DNA from: Paragordius varius
Lineage: Eukaryota; Nematomorpha
Reading direction: 5' to 3'
Length of the DNA: 64,000 bases
NCBI GenBank assembly: GCA_964247055.1
Contig: OZ176056.1
Span: 8,742,001 to 8,806,000 of the forward strand
Positions 23,369 through 33,934 of this stretch are shown here, one piece after another. Below the pieces are notes generated by a model. The model was not told where the DNA came from and ran no database searches. It was given only the letters and a program-made list of their open reading frames with translations. The first letter of the stretch is position 1. The number at the start of each line of letters is the position of its first letter. Made by a program: the position numbers and the translations under genes.

Positions 23369-23939
23369 TCGCGGTTCTTGGCAGATGTATTTAATATACA
23401 CACTGCCATATAAATAATAAAGGGAAAAATTAGGAAGTAGTTGTAATAATGAATAATATAGATAGGACCTTCTGTTATATGTAAGAGTAAAGGACTAATA
23501 TTGTATCAGAATTTTTTGAATACTTTTTTAACAACTGGCCTGTGGGGCTGACATGATGAAGAAATTATCTGGTTTTGAGCTTCTAAATTTAATCGCGCCT
23601 AGCTAAAATGAAATAAAACAGTAAAATTGCTTGTATGGTGTCTAATTATTTGATTTAAAATGTGTGAGAATATCTCATGTTTTGGGTTTTGTATTTAAGG
23701 AATTTGTCGTTATCAAATAAATTATTTTTTTTCAAAAAAAGTTGCATCAAATTTTAATTTATTTCGAATTCTTAAGATTAGTAAAAGCAATCCATTTTTA
23801 TTAAACGGACAAAAGTTTAAATGCGACAACAATTACTAACATACGTTAAAATAAGGTATTTTATTAAAGTTACTAATGAAAACAAAGTATATCTTTCTAT
23901 CTATTATTGATTTCGATCCAATGATTACACATTTTGTTT
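23369..23939. other. AT-rich DNA, no gene seen
   Basis: No feature can be supported here. It ends where homology to the tandem array begins. Confidence 0.4.
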
Positions 23940-24393
23940 GATATAATTATCCAGAATAACATAAATAAACCCAAAATTAATTGCAAACATAATGTACAGC
24001 CTATAATTAATTATATATATGAAGCGAATCTGCTATTGGCTTACCGTATTTAATAATTATCACAAAACCATCAATAACTCGTAAGCAACATACAGCACAT
24101 ATTTTATTTCTAAAATAATATTTTTTTATCAGGATGCATCTTTATAGGCATTATTTAAAAATTTATATATTTTCCACATTTCTAAAGATTTATTCAATCA
24201 ATCAACTGTGGTACAATTTACAATCAACATATTAAAAGATTTTATAAATATTAACGTCAATTAATTTAAGGCTAAGCCTTGAAGTGCGTGCAGGATACAA
24301 TAAAAAGACTGAATCGTATTATTTCTCGTGGGCCTTTATATTTCACCAAAAAAACGAGATTTAAACTATATTAATAATAAATAAGTACATTCA

Positions 24394-24418
24394 TATATAT
24401 ATATATATATATATATAT
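24394..24418. repeat. (AT)n microsatellite, recurring in each array unit
   Basis: A pure AT dinucleotide run. Counterparts of different lengths lie at about 26091-26107, 28919-28943 and 30217-30237 at the same place in the other units. A longer unrelated one is at 43057-43086. Confidence 0.85.
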
Positions 24419-24485
24419 TAATTTAGACTTAAATTTTATCAGGTGTCAAGGCTTTAACAATTAGCGGCCCATCGGTTTCTAATAT

Positions 24486-24878
24486 ACCATTTACAGTTCA
24501 AATTCACCCTTTAACAATTCAAATTCACCCTTGAACAATTCAAATTCACCCTCGAACAATTCAAATTCACCCTTGAACAATTCAAATTCACCCTAAAAAT
24601 AAATTAAGTGTTTTCAAAATAAAATAACTCATTATTAATAAGAAATATATTTTTATGGCATAGTTTATTATTTTTTCAGTATTATTTTAATTTAAAACAA
24701 AATTTTTTATTTTTTAAAAATATATAAAAATATTGGTAATTTTTAATCTAAAAACATATATTTTATTTGAGGGTGAATTTGAATTGTTTAATAGTGAATT
24801 TGAATTGTTCAAGGGTGAATTTGAATTGTTCAAGGGTGAATTTGAATTGTTTAAGGGTGAATTTGAATTTTAAATGGT
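24486..24878. mobile_element. ATTCACCC MITE (family C), copy in array unit 1
   Basis: The ends ACCATTTACAGTTC and ...TAAATGGT are inverted repeats. Just inside each are four to five tandem ~21-bp units built on AATTCACCCTTGAACAATTC (inverted at the right as GGGTGAATTTGAATTGTTCA). The middle is unique and AT-rich. Array unit 3 lacks the element (CTAATATATTAC at 29008), giving an empty site that implies a short AT-rich target, ATAT or TA. No transposase. Confidence 0.8.
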
Positions 24879-26175
24879 ATATATTACATATATCTTTACT
24901 GTAAGCAAGACTCAAAATTGTAGTACTAACGAATAAGCGCATTACATAAAATCAAACTTTAAAAATTAAATCAAAATAAAATTTCCTAAATTTTAGCATT
25001 AATAAAGTTTGTGTTACCGTTAATCATCTATGATTGATAAAATAATCTTCTTAGGTATATAATCAAAAAACCTCGCACCAATTAAGATTGATATAGCCAA
25101 TATTATTTATACCGTATAATTATGTTAGACGACACAGGTAATTGATTTTGTTTATTTTTTATGATACATTGTTATAACAAATGTTTTAATATAATTTTTG
25201 GCCAAAATTTAGACTTAGTTAATTATATTTGTTAAATTGAGACATTTAAAGTGGCAACTATTGATATAATTTATTCTCGTATTTGAATTTAAAAATAATT
25301 AAAATTTTGCCAAGGTGTAGCCTAATTTTTTTTATTATATATCCCTAATATTAGTGTAATATGTAGTTGATATGAAATAACTTTGCATGATTGTCTTTTT
25401 ATCTTACATCAATCATATCATTATTATTGTATTAATCGCGTTTGGCTTTTATATTCGTGCGTCATTATTCGTGGATATATAAATTCGGAAAATAAAAGAC
25501 ATATTCTTACAATTGTGACGCACATTCGTGTTTAAATTACAACTAATAAAATGTAGGCATGTGTTTGTAAAAAAGTTTAAATATTTTAAATAATACACAT
25601 TATCTTAATTTTACGTTATTCCGGAATACCCTAATTTAATTGATAACATAATGTGCAGTACTAAAGGTCCTATAAATAATTATAAATAGGAACGCAACAT
25701 CTGTCAAAATGATTTTACATAGGGGCTATATTGGCAATTTTCCGAGTTTAATAATTATCACAAAACCATCAATAACTCGTAAGCAACATACAGCACATAT
25801 TTTATTTCTGAAATAATATTTTTTTATCAGGATGCATCTTTATAGGCATTATTTAAAAATTTATATATTTTCCACATTTCTAAAGATTAATTCAATCAAT
25901 CAACTGTGGTACAATTTACAATCAACATATTAAAAGATTTTATAAATATTAACGTCAATTAATTTAAGGCTAAGCCTTGAAGTGCGTGCAGGACACAATA
26001 ATAAGACTGAATCGTATTATTTCTCGTGGGCCTTTATATTTCACCAAAAAAACGAGATTTAAACTATATAAATAATAAATAAGTGCATTCATATATATAT
26101 ATATATATTAATTTAGACTTAAATTTTATCAGGTGTCAAGGCTTTAACAATTAGCGGCCCATCGGTTTCTAATAT

Positions 26176-26586
26176 ACCATTTACAGTTCGAATTCACCCT
26201 TTAACAATTCAAATTCACCCTTGAACAATTCAAATTCACCCTCGAACAATTCAAATTCACCCTTGAACAATTCAAATTCACCCTTGAACAATTCAAATTC
26301 ACCCTAAAAATAAATTAAGTGTTTTCAAACTAAAATAACTCATTATTAATAAGAAATATATTTTTATGGCATAGTTTATTATTTTTTCAGTATTATTTTA
26401 ATTTAAAACAAAATTTTTTATTTTTTAAAAATATATAAAAATATTGGTTTTTAATCTAAAAACATATATTTTATTTGAGGGTGAATTTGAATTGTTTAAG
26501 GGTGAATTTGAATTGTTCAAGGATGAATTTGAATTGTTCAAGGGTGAATTTGAATTGTTTAAGGGTGAATTTGAATTGTAAATGGT
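26176..26586. mobile_element. ATTCACCC MITE (family C), copy in array unit 2
   Basis: Nearly identical to the copy at 24486-24878 and at the same place in its unit, so it arose by duplication of the unit. It differs mainly by one extra ~21-bp subrepeat. A minus-strand open frame inside it translates to repeated Asn-Ser-Pro-Leu-Asn, merely a reading of the subrepeats. Confidence 0.8.
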
Positions 26587-27139
26587 ATATATTACATATA
26601 TCTTTACTGTAAGCAAGACTCAAAATTGTAGTACTAACGAATAAGCGCATTACATAAAATCAAACTTTAAAAATTAAATCAAAATAAAATTTCCTAAATT
26701 TTAGCATTAATAAAGTCTGTGTTACCGTTAATCATCTATGATTGATAAAATAATCTTCTTAGGTATATAATCAAAAAACCTCGCACCAATTAAGATTGAT
26801 ATAGCCAATATTATTTATACCGTATAATTAATATGTTAGACGACACAGGTAATTGATTTTGTTTATTTTTTATGATACATTGTTATAACAAATGTTTTAA
26901 TATATAATTTTTGGCCAAAATTTAGACTTAGTTAATTATATTTGTTATTTAATTGAGACATTTAAAGTGGCAACTATTGATATAATTTATCCTCGTATTT
27001 GAATTTAAAAATAATTAAAATTTTGCCAAGGTGTAGCCTAATTTTTTTTATTATATATCCCTAATATTAGTGTAATATGTAGTTGATATGAAATATCTTT
27101 GCATGATTGTCTTTTTATCTTACATCAATCATATCATTA

Positions 27140-28258
27140 CACTAGACAACAAATTTTAACTTTTTTTAACGGCCATTCTTGTAAATTTAAAATTTATTTC
27201 ATTAAAGTACATAATTAGTATATCTGAAAAGAAAATTGGTCCTACATGAAAGAATTTTTTTATATTAGAGTTTATCGATAATTTTTGGCCCCGATTTAAC
27301 ATTAAACTCGAAATTTCATAAATTTAAAGTTTTAGATATGAAGCCATGTATTTTATATCATGAGCGCAAAAAACTGCATCTTTTAAATGGTAGTAAGTCA
27401 ATTAAATCCATCGGATGTAAAAGTTATTTGGATTTAAATGGTTAAAATTTTCAACCCTTAAATAAGTCAGGAATTTTCACAGACAAACTAATTTTTAAAT
27501 CATTTAAATTATTTTAATATTATTATTAGGGTTATATTAGTATTTAATTTAAAAAAAATGTTTGGAAAAGCTTTTGGTTTGCTTTTTTAATAAAAATTAT
27601 AATTATCATAAATATTTTACCTAGTGGATACTAAAATGCATAGTTATAACTGTAAATTTATTACATAATGGCTATAAAAGATCAAAAATACCTTAAACTT
27701 TGTTTTTATTTTTAAATTTTCGAAATTATCAGCCTTGTATAGAAAATAAATTAATATTGATGAGATGGTAATTTTTAAAAAACAAAAAACTTAAAAATGG
27801 CTGTTTTGAGTGACATAAAAGCAATAAAAAATGTTTTAATCAAAAAAAACTTTCTTGTGTTATCTTTTTTGGACATTCATCTCCATCTAAACAAAGTTTG
27901 AGCTATTTTCATCTATTAGTTTTAAAAATATTATAATTAAAAAAAATGCTCTCGCTTCGCGCGTTTGTCGCTCTTTGTGTCCAATATTAACTGTCGATGT
28001 AATACATATTAGTATACATTTTATAGAGTTTTTAATACTCTTTCGAATGATATATTACAAATGGGCATTACTTGTATACTTTCAAAGAAAAACATTTTTT
28101 AGTAAAATTTTGATAAAGAGGGCGCATAATCTAAAAAATCAAATTATACAAAATTCTTCCAACGAGTTATAATTTTTATTTCAGATTTACTGTTAAAATG
28201 ATATTAAATATCAAAAAATGCAAAAAACTCGAGTGGAGAAAAAATTTGTTGTCTAGTG
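27140..28258. mobile_element. CACT-ended DNA transposon family B
   Basis: This element is 1119 bp with an 18-bp perfect inverted repeat CACTAGACAACAAATTTT. It is flanked by TTA on both sides (27137-27139, 28259-28261). The corresponding place in array units 1 and 3 reads ATATCATTATTATTG without the insert, proving insertion and a 3-bp TTA duplication. Its terminus matches the right terminus of family A at 18 of the first 21 positions, while the interiors are unrelated. The inner 30-65-codon frames show no transposase motif, so it is probably non-autonomous. Confidence 0.85.
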
Positions 28259-30342
28259 TTATTATTGTATTAATCGCGTTTGGCTTTTATATTCGTGCGT
28301 CATTATTCGTGGATATATATAAATTCGGAAAATAAAAGACATATTCTTACAATTGTGACGCACATTCGTGTTTAAATTACAACTAATAAAATGTAGGTAT
28401 GTGTTTGTAAAAAAGTATAAATATTTTAAATAAATACACATTATCTTAATTTTACGTTATTCCGGAATACCCTAATTTAATTGATAACATAATGTGCAGT
28501 ACTAAAGGTCCTATAAATAATTATAAATAGGAACGCAACATCTGTCAAAATGATTTTACATAGGGGCTATATTGGCAATTTTCCGAGTTTAATAATTATC
28601 ACAAAACCATCAATAACTCCTAAGCAACAAAAAGCATATATTTTATATTTAAAATAAATTATAATTTGGATGGATCTCTATATGCATTATTTTTCAAATA
28701 GATTTTTTCCAGAGTAATTCAATCAATCAACTGTGGTTACAGTTTAAAATAGACATATTAAAAGAGTTTATATAAAGTATTGACATCAATTATTTTAAGG
28801 CTAAGCGTTGAAGTGCGTGCAGGATACAATAAGACTGAATCGTATTTATTTCTCGTGGGCCTTTATATTTCACCAAAAAAACGAGATTTAAACTATATTA
28901 ATAATAAATAAGTACATTCATATATATATATATATATATATATATTAATTTAGACTTAAATTTTATCAGGTGTCAAGGCTTTAACAATTAGCGGCCCATC
29001 GGTTTCTAATATATTACATATATCTTTACTGTAAGCAAGACTCAAAATTGTAGTACTAACGAATAAGCGCATTACATAAAATCAAACTTTAAAAATTAAA
29101 TCAAAATAAAATTTCCTAAATTTTAGCATTAATAAAGTTTGTATTACCGTTAATCATCTATGATTGATAAAATAATCTTCTTAGGTAATAATCAAAAAAC
29201 CTCGCACCAATTAAGATTGATATAGCCAATATTATTTATACCGTATAATTAATATGTAAGACGACACAGGTAATTGATTTTGTTTATTTGTTATGATACA
29301 TTGTTATAACAAATGTTTTAATATATAATTTTTGGCCAAAATTTAGACTTAGTTAATTATATTTGTTATTTAATTGAGACATTTAAAGTGGCAACTATTG
29401 ATATAATTTATCCTCGTATTTGAATATAAAAATAATTAAAATTTTGCCAAGGTGTAGCCTAATTTTTTTTATTATATATCCCTAATATTAGTGTAATATG
29501 TAGTTGATATGAAATAACTTTGCATGATTGTCTTTTTATCTTACATCAATCATATCATTATTATTGTATTAATCGCGTTTGGCTTTTATATTCGTGCGTC
29601 ATTATTCCTGGATATATATAAATTCGGAAAATAAAAGACATATTCTTACAATTGTGACGCACATTCGTGTTTAAATTACAACTAATAAAATGTAGGTATG
29701 TGTTTGTAAAAAAGTATAAATATTTTAAATAAATACACATTATCTTAATTTTACGTTATTCCGGAATACCCTAATTTAATTGATAACATAATGTGCAGTA
29801 CTAAAGGTCCTATAAATAATTATAAATAGGAACGCAACATCTGTCAAAATGATTTTACATAGGGGCTATATTGGCAATTTTCCGAGTTTAATAATTATCA
29901 CAAAACCATCAATAACTCCTAAGCAACAAAAAGCACATATTTTATATTTAAAATAAATTATAATTTGGATGGATCTCTATATGCATTATTTTTCATATAG
30001 ATTTTTTCCAGAGTAATTCAATCAATCAACTGTGGTTACAGTTTAAAATAGACATATTAAAAGAGTTTATATAAAGTATTGACATCAATTATTTTAAGGC
30101 TAAGCGTTGAAAGTGGGTGCAGGATACAATAAAAAGACTGAATCTTTATCTTTATCTGGCAAATAAATATCCTTCAAAAAACGAGATTAAATTGTATAAA
30201 TAATAAGTAAGCGCATTCATATATATATATATATATATCAGTTTAGACAAATTATATCAGATGTGAAGGTTTTAACACTTGGCGGCCAACTTAATATATA
30301 AATTTTTATTATCTATAATTAGAACACTTTTTATATTTAAAG

Positions 30343-30570
30343 AAATGTTAAAGTTAAAGATTTCCTGGGACCGAGTTACTCTTGATTTAACAAAACTACA
30401 AATAAAAGAAAACATGACATACCTCGTTTATAACTTTCATACTGATATCGTAGTTAATTTGACTTCTGCCGAGCTCGCATCCTATGAAATAGATATAAAC
30501 TATATTAAAGACAAGGACCTTCGTGTATGCATAGAAACAGTGGATGAATGTGCGACAATCTTTATTCCAA
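30343..30570 (+). CDS. Exon 1, FN3-like domain type A
   Basis: The acceptor is TATATTTAAAG ending at 30342 and the donor is CCAA/GTAAAG at 30571. The translation contains LKLKISWDRV, two possible N-glycosylation sites (ENMT, VNLT), and near the end VCIETVDEC before IFIP. The 2-nt start phase agrees with the other exons, so an acceptor here is more likely than a translation start at the ATG at 30345. The start of the gene must lie upstream, possibly before or within the tandem array. Confidence 0.7.
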
Positions 30571-33500
30571 GTAAAGTGGAATTATTTTAAGTTTTAAATA
30601 TATGTATTTAATATCTATTTATATCAGTAAAATAAAAGAGATATTTATATATTTTTTATATTTTTACAAGATTGAATATTATTTATTTTGCAGAAAAACC
30701 AGAAGCTGACGTAAAAATTAATGAAAACAATGATAAGCTGACGCTCGTTTGGAATCTAGAGGAAAATGTCGACTATTCAATATATGGAGATGAAAAATTA
30801 TTGGAATCAAGCATTAAATCACCATTTGTAATCAATAGCACACTCATTAACACGTTCAAAGAAGTTAAATTTGTTGCTCATAATAGCAGAGGACAAGCAA
30901 ATTTTACCATACCTCCAAGTCTTTGGAAAAATATTATTATGCTATAAAATAATTTTTATCCTTGTATTACAATATCATATCTTTATCTTTATTAGGACCC
31001 AAAATGGTATGGAATATCCGACATGAATTTGTTTCAAAAAATATAGTCATGTTAAATTGGTGTTCCGAATCCATTTTTCATATTTTATATCATGGTGAAG
31101 CATGCAATAAATTGGAAACCATACGAGAATCATTTTACTTTTACAATACCTCGTTTAAAAAGGGGGAAACTAAAAAAATTTGTATTCAAGCTTTACATCA
31201 CCAACGCGTGAGCCATTTAGCCAATTTCTCAATCCCGCATCCAGGTAATATTTAGATTGGTAGCCTAGAGGATTGCGATTTTTATATAATCTTCCTGGAT
31301 TTATCATGTGTCAATTTTTGGGAACTTTACGGGCTTTTCGGAACCATTTTTAAAATATATAATATTAAAAAACTAATGTAACATAAAATACAGCTGCACT
31401 AATTTTAAAGATTATGAAAGGCCTCGCAGAAGATCCCTAATTTTGTCGTGCATGCACGTCTAATAATATTATATTCTATCTATTTATTCCCGTTTAAATA
31501 ACCTTTGTTAATCAAATATCCACTATATAAGGCCAATTTTATTTACAAATACGTTTATTAAAAACTTAACATTAATACATATATACCTATTTCAGTTATA
31601 ATAAATAAAATATTAAAATTAGAAAGTAAGGTGACATTAAAATCCTAAATAATGTTTTGTAAAAAAGTAAAGTTGCCATTTCATTTTTTGCAAACCTTAT
31701 TAATTGGGATGAAATTGTTAGAAAATAATTAAAAGTAATATGGATGCAATCCTTGCTTAAACATAAATAATGTGTATGTCTATTTTTTCGTTTTTTTACT
31801 GGAAAGCGATTTCAAATAATATCCTTAAAACTTTATAATCTCGAGCTAAAGTTAACATATGCATTATGACCTAAAGATTTTTTAAGGATTAAACATATAT
31901 TCAAAATTGTAAAAATCAGCATTTAATTATATGTTTGATAAAAACATTTAAAATAACTTTGTTATACAAATTGACAATTGATAAGGTTAAGGATTAATAT
32001 TTACCTTTATATTTCATTTTATATGAATGTAAAGTAATCTTTGACTGATTGTTAGATCTAAATAAAAATAAATAGTTCATTTTAACAGTAAAATAATACT
32101 AAGAGAGATCGCTAAAGGCAGCCGGTTTTCTACTGTTATGTAAAGGACAAGAGTTACGCATAAAACGGCTTTAATCAGGTACATAGAATGGAAACTCTTA
32201 AAAAGATGGTCACTACACCAAGGCTAACTTTATGATAGTTATGATTGGCCTTTATTGAATCGGGCTAAACTTTTTTTAGAAATTGATAGAAACCACATTT
32301 ATTTATAATGAAATACAAAGACAAATATTGTTATTACACTATGTTTAATGACTTACGAAAGTAATCAACGTAAAATACTATAAAATATTTTAATTAGTGT
32401 TTTTAATGATTAAAATAAAAATATTCATATTTAAAAAATAATCTTGACTAACTTAAAATCCAAATGAAATTTATTTATCAAACTGAATATATTGTGTACA
32501 AATAATACAACTAAAAAAATTTATATACAGTAAAAAACTCTAAGACACATTTTATAATCAATATCACAGTCATAATCAAGCAGTCCAACACAAATGGCTT
32601 ATTCTAATCCACATTATTAGCTAAAATTTGGCGGGCCGCATTTGATATATGGGCATTCATTAGTTGATTAGATTTAGATCATAAGACTGCAAAATGAAAA
32701 ATAAGATTAACAATCTTTTCTTGGTCTTGTTAATTGTATGAATCAAATTTAATAAGATACAGCATGTTTTGACAAATAATGGATTTCATAGTTTTCGAGG
32801 CCACTCACAAATTCTCGCACCCCTGATCTAAACCATATGCAACAGCACTAACAGCCTTATATTCATGGATTCTCGACTTATTTTCTGTCCCACGTAAACC
32901 TTATGGCCTCTGCCTTTTTATCGGGTAGGCAGCAGGCCCCTCAGTATCAAGTTTGTGTTTCTAGTGGTTGAGTTTTTGTTATATCCAAAGTTTCTTTTCT
33001 ACTGATAATGTCTTTATTATTAGAGCCATGAGATACTATTATTATTTACTAGACAGTTATCAATGTTTGACTAAAAACAAATTTGTTAAAACATTTAGCT
33101 TAAATAAATTAAAAATTTTTTTTTCGTTTTTATAATAATAATCTAATTAAAACGATTAGAAACAATTCGCTCACAGATCTAAAATATCCTATTTGGAAAT
33201 TATTAAAGTAAAACCCTGACATCAATATATTTTTACTAATCTTAAAAGATTACATTGAACCAACTCTGGAAAACAATATCATAACAGTACCTTTTGCCCA
33301 TGCTATCCTACCTAACCAATCGTATAATTTAATTGTTATTCAAAATGGTGATGTTGTTAAAGAAGGGGTCGCAGATTTGCCTAATATTACACATGAACTA
33401 AAGGATACAGATGATGGTGTTTTAAAATTTTGCATTAAACCTGTTTCAAGTTTATCCGACAACGATGAAATTTGTTCCACATATAAAATTCCTGGTATCT

Positions 33501-33806
33501 AATTAATTTCTAAAGATAATTTACATTATTTGAAATTATATAATCTATTATCAAAAAATGAATGAATAACATATCGGTTTCTAGTAATGCCAAAAGCCAC
33601 AATTAAATATACCGAAGATAAAAGTGGAATAAAACTTGTCTGGGATTATAATCCTAATATTAATTATTATTTACGGAATAAGAGACTGCGGACAGTAAAT
33701 AGAAACATCAAATCAGGTTATATAATTGACCCGACCATAGGTAAGGACGAATTGATATTCGTGGCAGAGAACGAAAGAGGGAGAGCAGAATTCACCATAC
33801 CACCAC
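30343..33806 (+). CDS. FN3-like multidomain protein gene, five recognisable exons
   Basis: Five exons (30343-30570, 30694-30918, 30996-31244, 33249-33494, 33585-33806) are bounded by AG and GT. Every exon starts with two bases of a split codon and ends with one, so all introns are phase 1 and every exon is a multiple of three (228, 225, 249, 246, 222). Each encodes one 74-83-residue domain with a strand-B Trp or equivalent (ISWD, LVWN, LNWC, LVWD), mid-domain Tyr, and a C-terminal strand ending in IP or IPP. This is the layout of fibronectin-III/Ig-like modules. Two types alternate: type A with a conserved Cys-Ile (exons 1, 3, 4) and type B with FVAxNxRGxAxFTIPP (exons 2, 5). Likely an extracellular or cell-surface protein with N-glycosylation sites. 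Start, signal peptide and 3' end are not seen. I do not know the family beyond FN3-like. Confidence 0.75.
30694..30918 (+). CDS. Exon 2, FN3-like domain type B
   Basis: The acceptor is TTATTTTGCAG and the donor CCAA/GTCTTT. The domain reads KLTLVWNL, VDYSIYG, then FVAHNSRGQANFTIPP. The last motif is almost the same as in exon 5 (FVAENERGRAEFTIPP) and corresponds to strands F and G of an FN3 fold. Confidence 0.75.
30996..31244 (+). CDS. Exon 3, FN3-like domain type A
   Basis: The acceptor is CTTTATTAG and the donor CATCCAG/GTAATA. The domain has VMLNWCSES, FHILYHGEAC, an NTS site, and KICIQAL before NFSIPHP. It has three Cys, so an internal disulphide is possible. Confidence 0.75.
31245..33248. 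other. Intron 3, 2.0 kb, with a hAT-derived MITE
   Basis: No further FN3-like exon could be found here on the plus strand. It holds a hAT-derived element at 32577-32830 and a GC-richer patch at about 32880-32960 (TCGGGTAGGCAGCAGGCCCC) that I cannot assign. The A-B-A-A-B order suggests that a type B exon was lost or is hidden between exons 3 and 4. Confidence 0.45.
32577..32830 (-). mobile_element. hAT-derived MITE
   Basis: The left side has GTCCAACACAAATGGCTT, the reverse complement of the right end of the hAT element at 11942, and the right side ends CGCACCCCTGATCTAA, a hAT terminus with the same TAGAT extension. Between them is a GCGGGCCGC stretch but no coding sequence. It is about 250 bp, a deleted hAT derivative. 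Confidence 0.55.
33249..33494 (+). CDS. Exon 4, FN3-like domain type A
   Basis: The acceptor is ATCTTAAAAG and the donor ATTCCTG/GTATCT. The translation begins YIEPTLENN, includes SYNLIVIQNGDVVKEG (a strand C/C' hairpin), two N-glycosylation sites (NQS, NIT), and near the end LKFCIKP and EIC before YKIP. The exon has no ATG at its start and is only recognisable from its phase and homology to exons 1 and 3. Confidence 0.75.
33585..33806 (+). CDS. Exon 5, FN3-like domain type B
   Basis: The acceptor is GGTTTCTAG and the donor CCAC/GTATTT. The translation has IKLVWDYNPNINYYL and ends FVAENERGRAEFTIPP. Its phase-1 end requires at least one more exon downstream. The next 3 kb is the second giant palindrome, so that exon is either beyond it or lost. 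Confidence 0.75.
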
Positions 33807-33934
33807 GTATTTACTTTCTTTATTTTAATTACAATATAAATTTGTGTTGGCCAATTGGTAGAGAACATTAATGAATTATTAAAAATTTGGCTTTTTTAAG
33901 AATAATCAATATTTTAGTATATGTATGGAAAATG

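Larger units (their letters stand above)
23940..30270 (+). repeat. Tandem array of a 1.3-1.7 kb unit
   Basis: The landmark TTTAATAATTATCACAAAAC occurs at about 24047, 25747, 28587 and 29887. It is followed each time by the same succession: an AATCAATCAACTGTGG block, AAGGCTAAGC(C/G)TTGAA, an (AT)n run, GCGGCCCATCGGTTTC, TCATCTATGATTGATAAAAT, GACACAGGTAATTGATTTTG, TTCGTGCGTCATTATTC, and TATTCCGGAATACCCTAA. This gives three full units and partial ones at both edges. Units one and two share an ATTCACCC MITE, and unit two also has a CACT-ended insertion. No conserved coding frame is seen. The last partial unit ends about 70 bp before the first FN3-like exon, so the array may derive from that gene's upstream region. 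Confidence 0.85.

Noticed and set aside
24486-24640. Evenly spaced short repeats (ATTCACCC units) resembling a CRISPR array
   Set aside because: The units are contiguous, the intervening sequence is itself repeated, they form the ends of a MITE, and the DNA is animal-type nuclear DNA.
26425-26616. 63-codon minus-strand frame with repeated Asn-Ser-Pro-Leu-Asn
   Set aside because: It is a translation of the 21-bp MITE subrepeats; the sister copy at 24486-24878 does not keep the frame.
30279-30342. N-terminal extension of FN3-like exon 1 as a signal peptide
   Set aside because: It has no ATG upstream of 30345, and the phase of an acceptor at 30342 agrees with all other exons.
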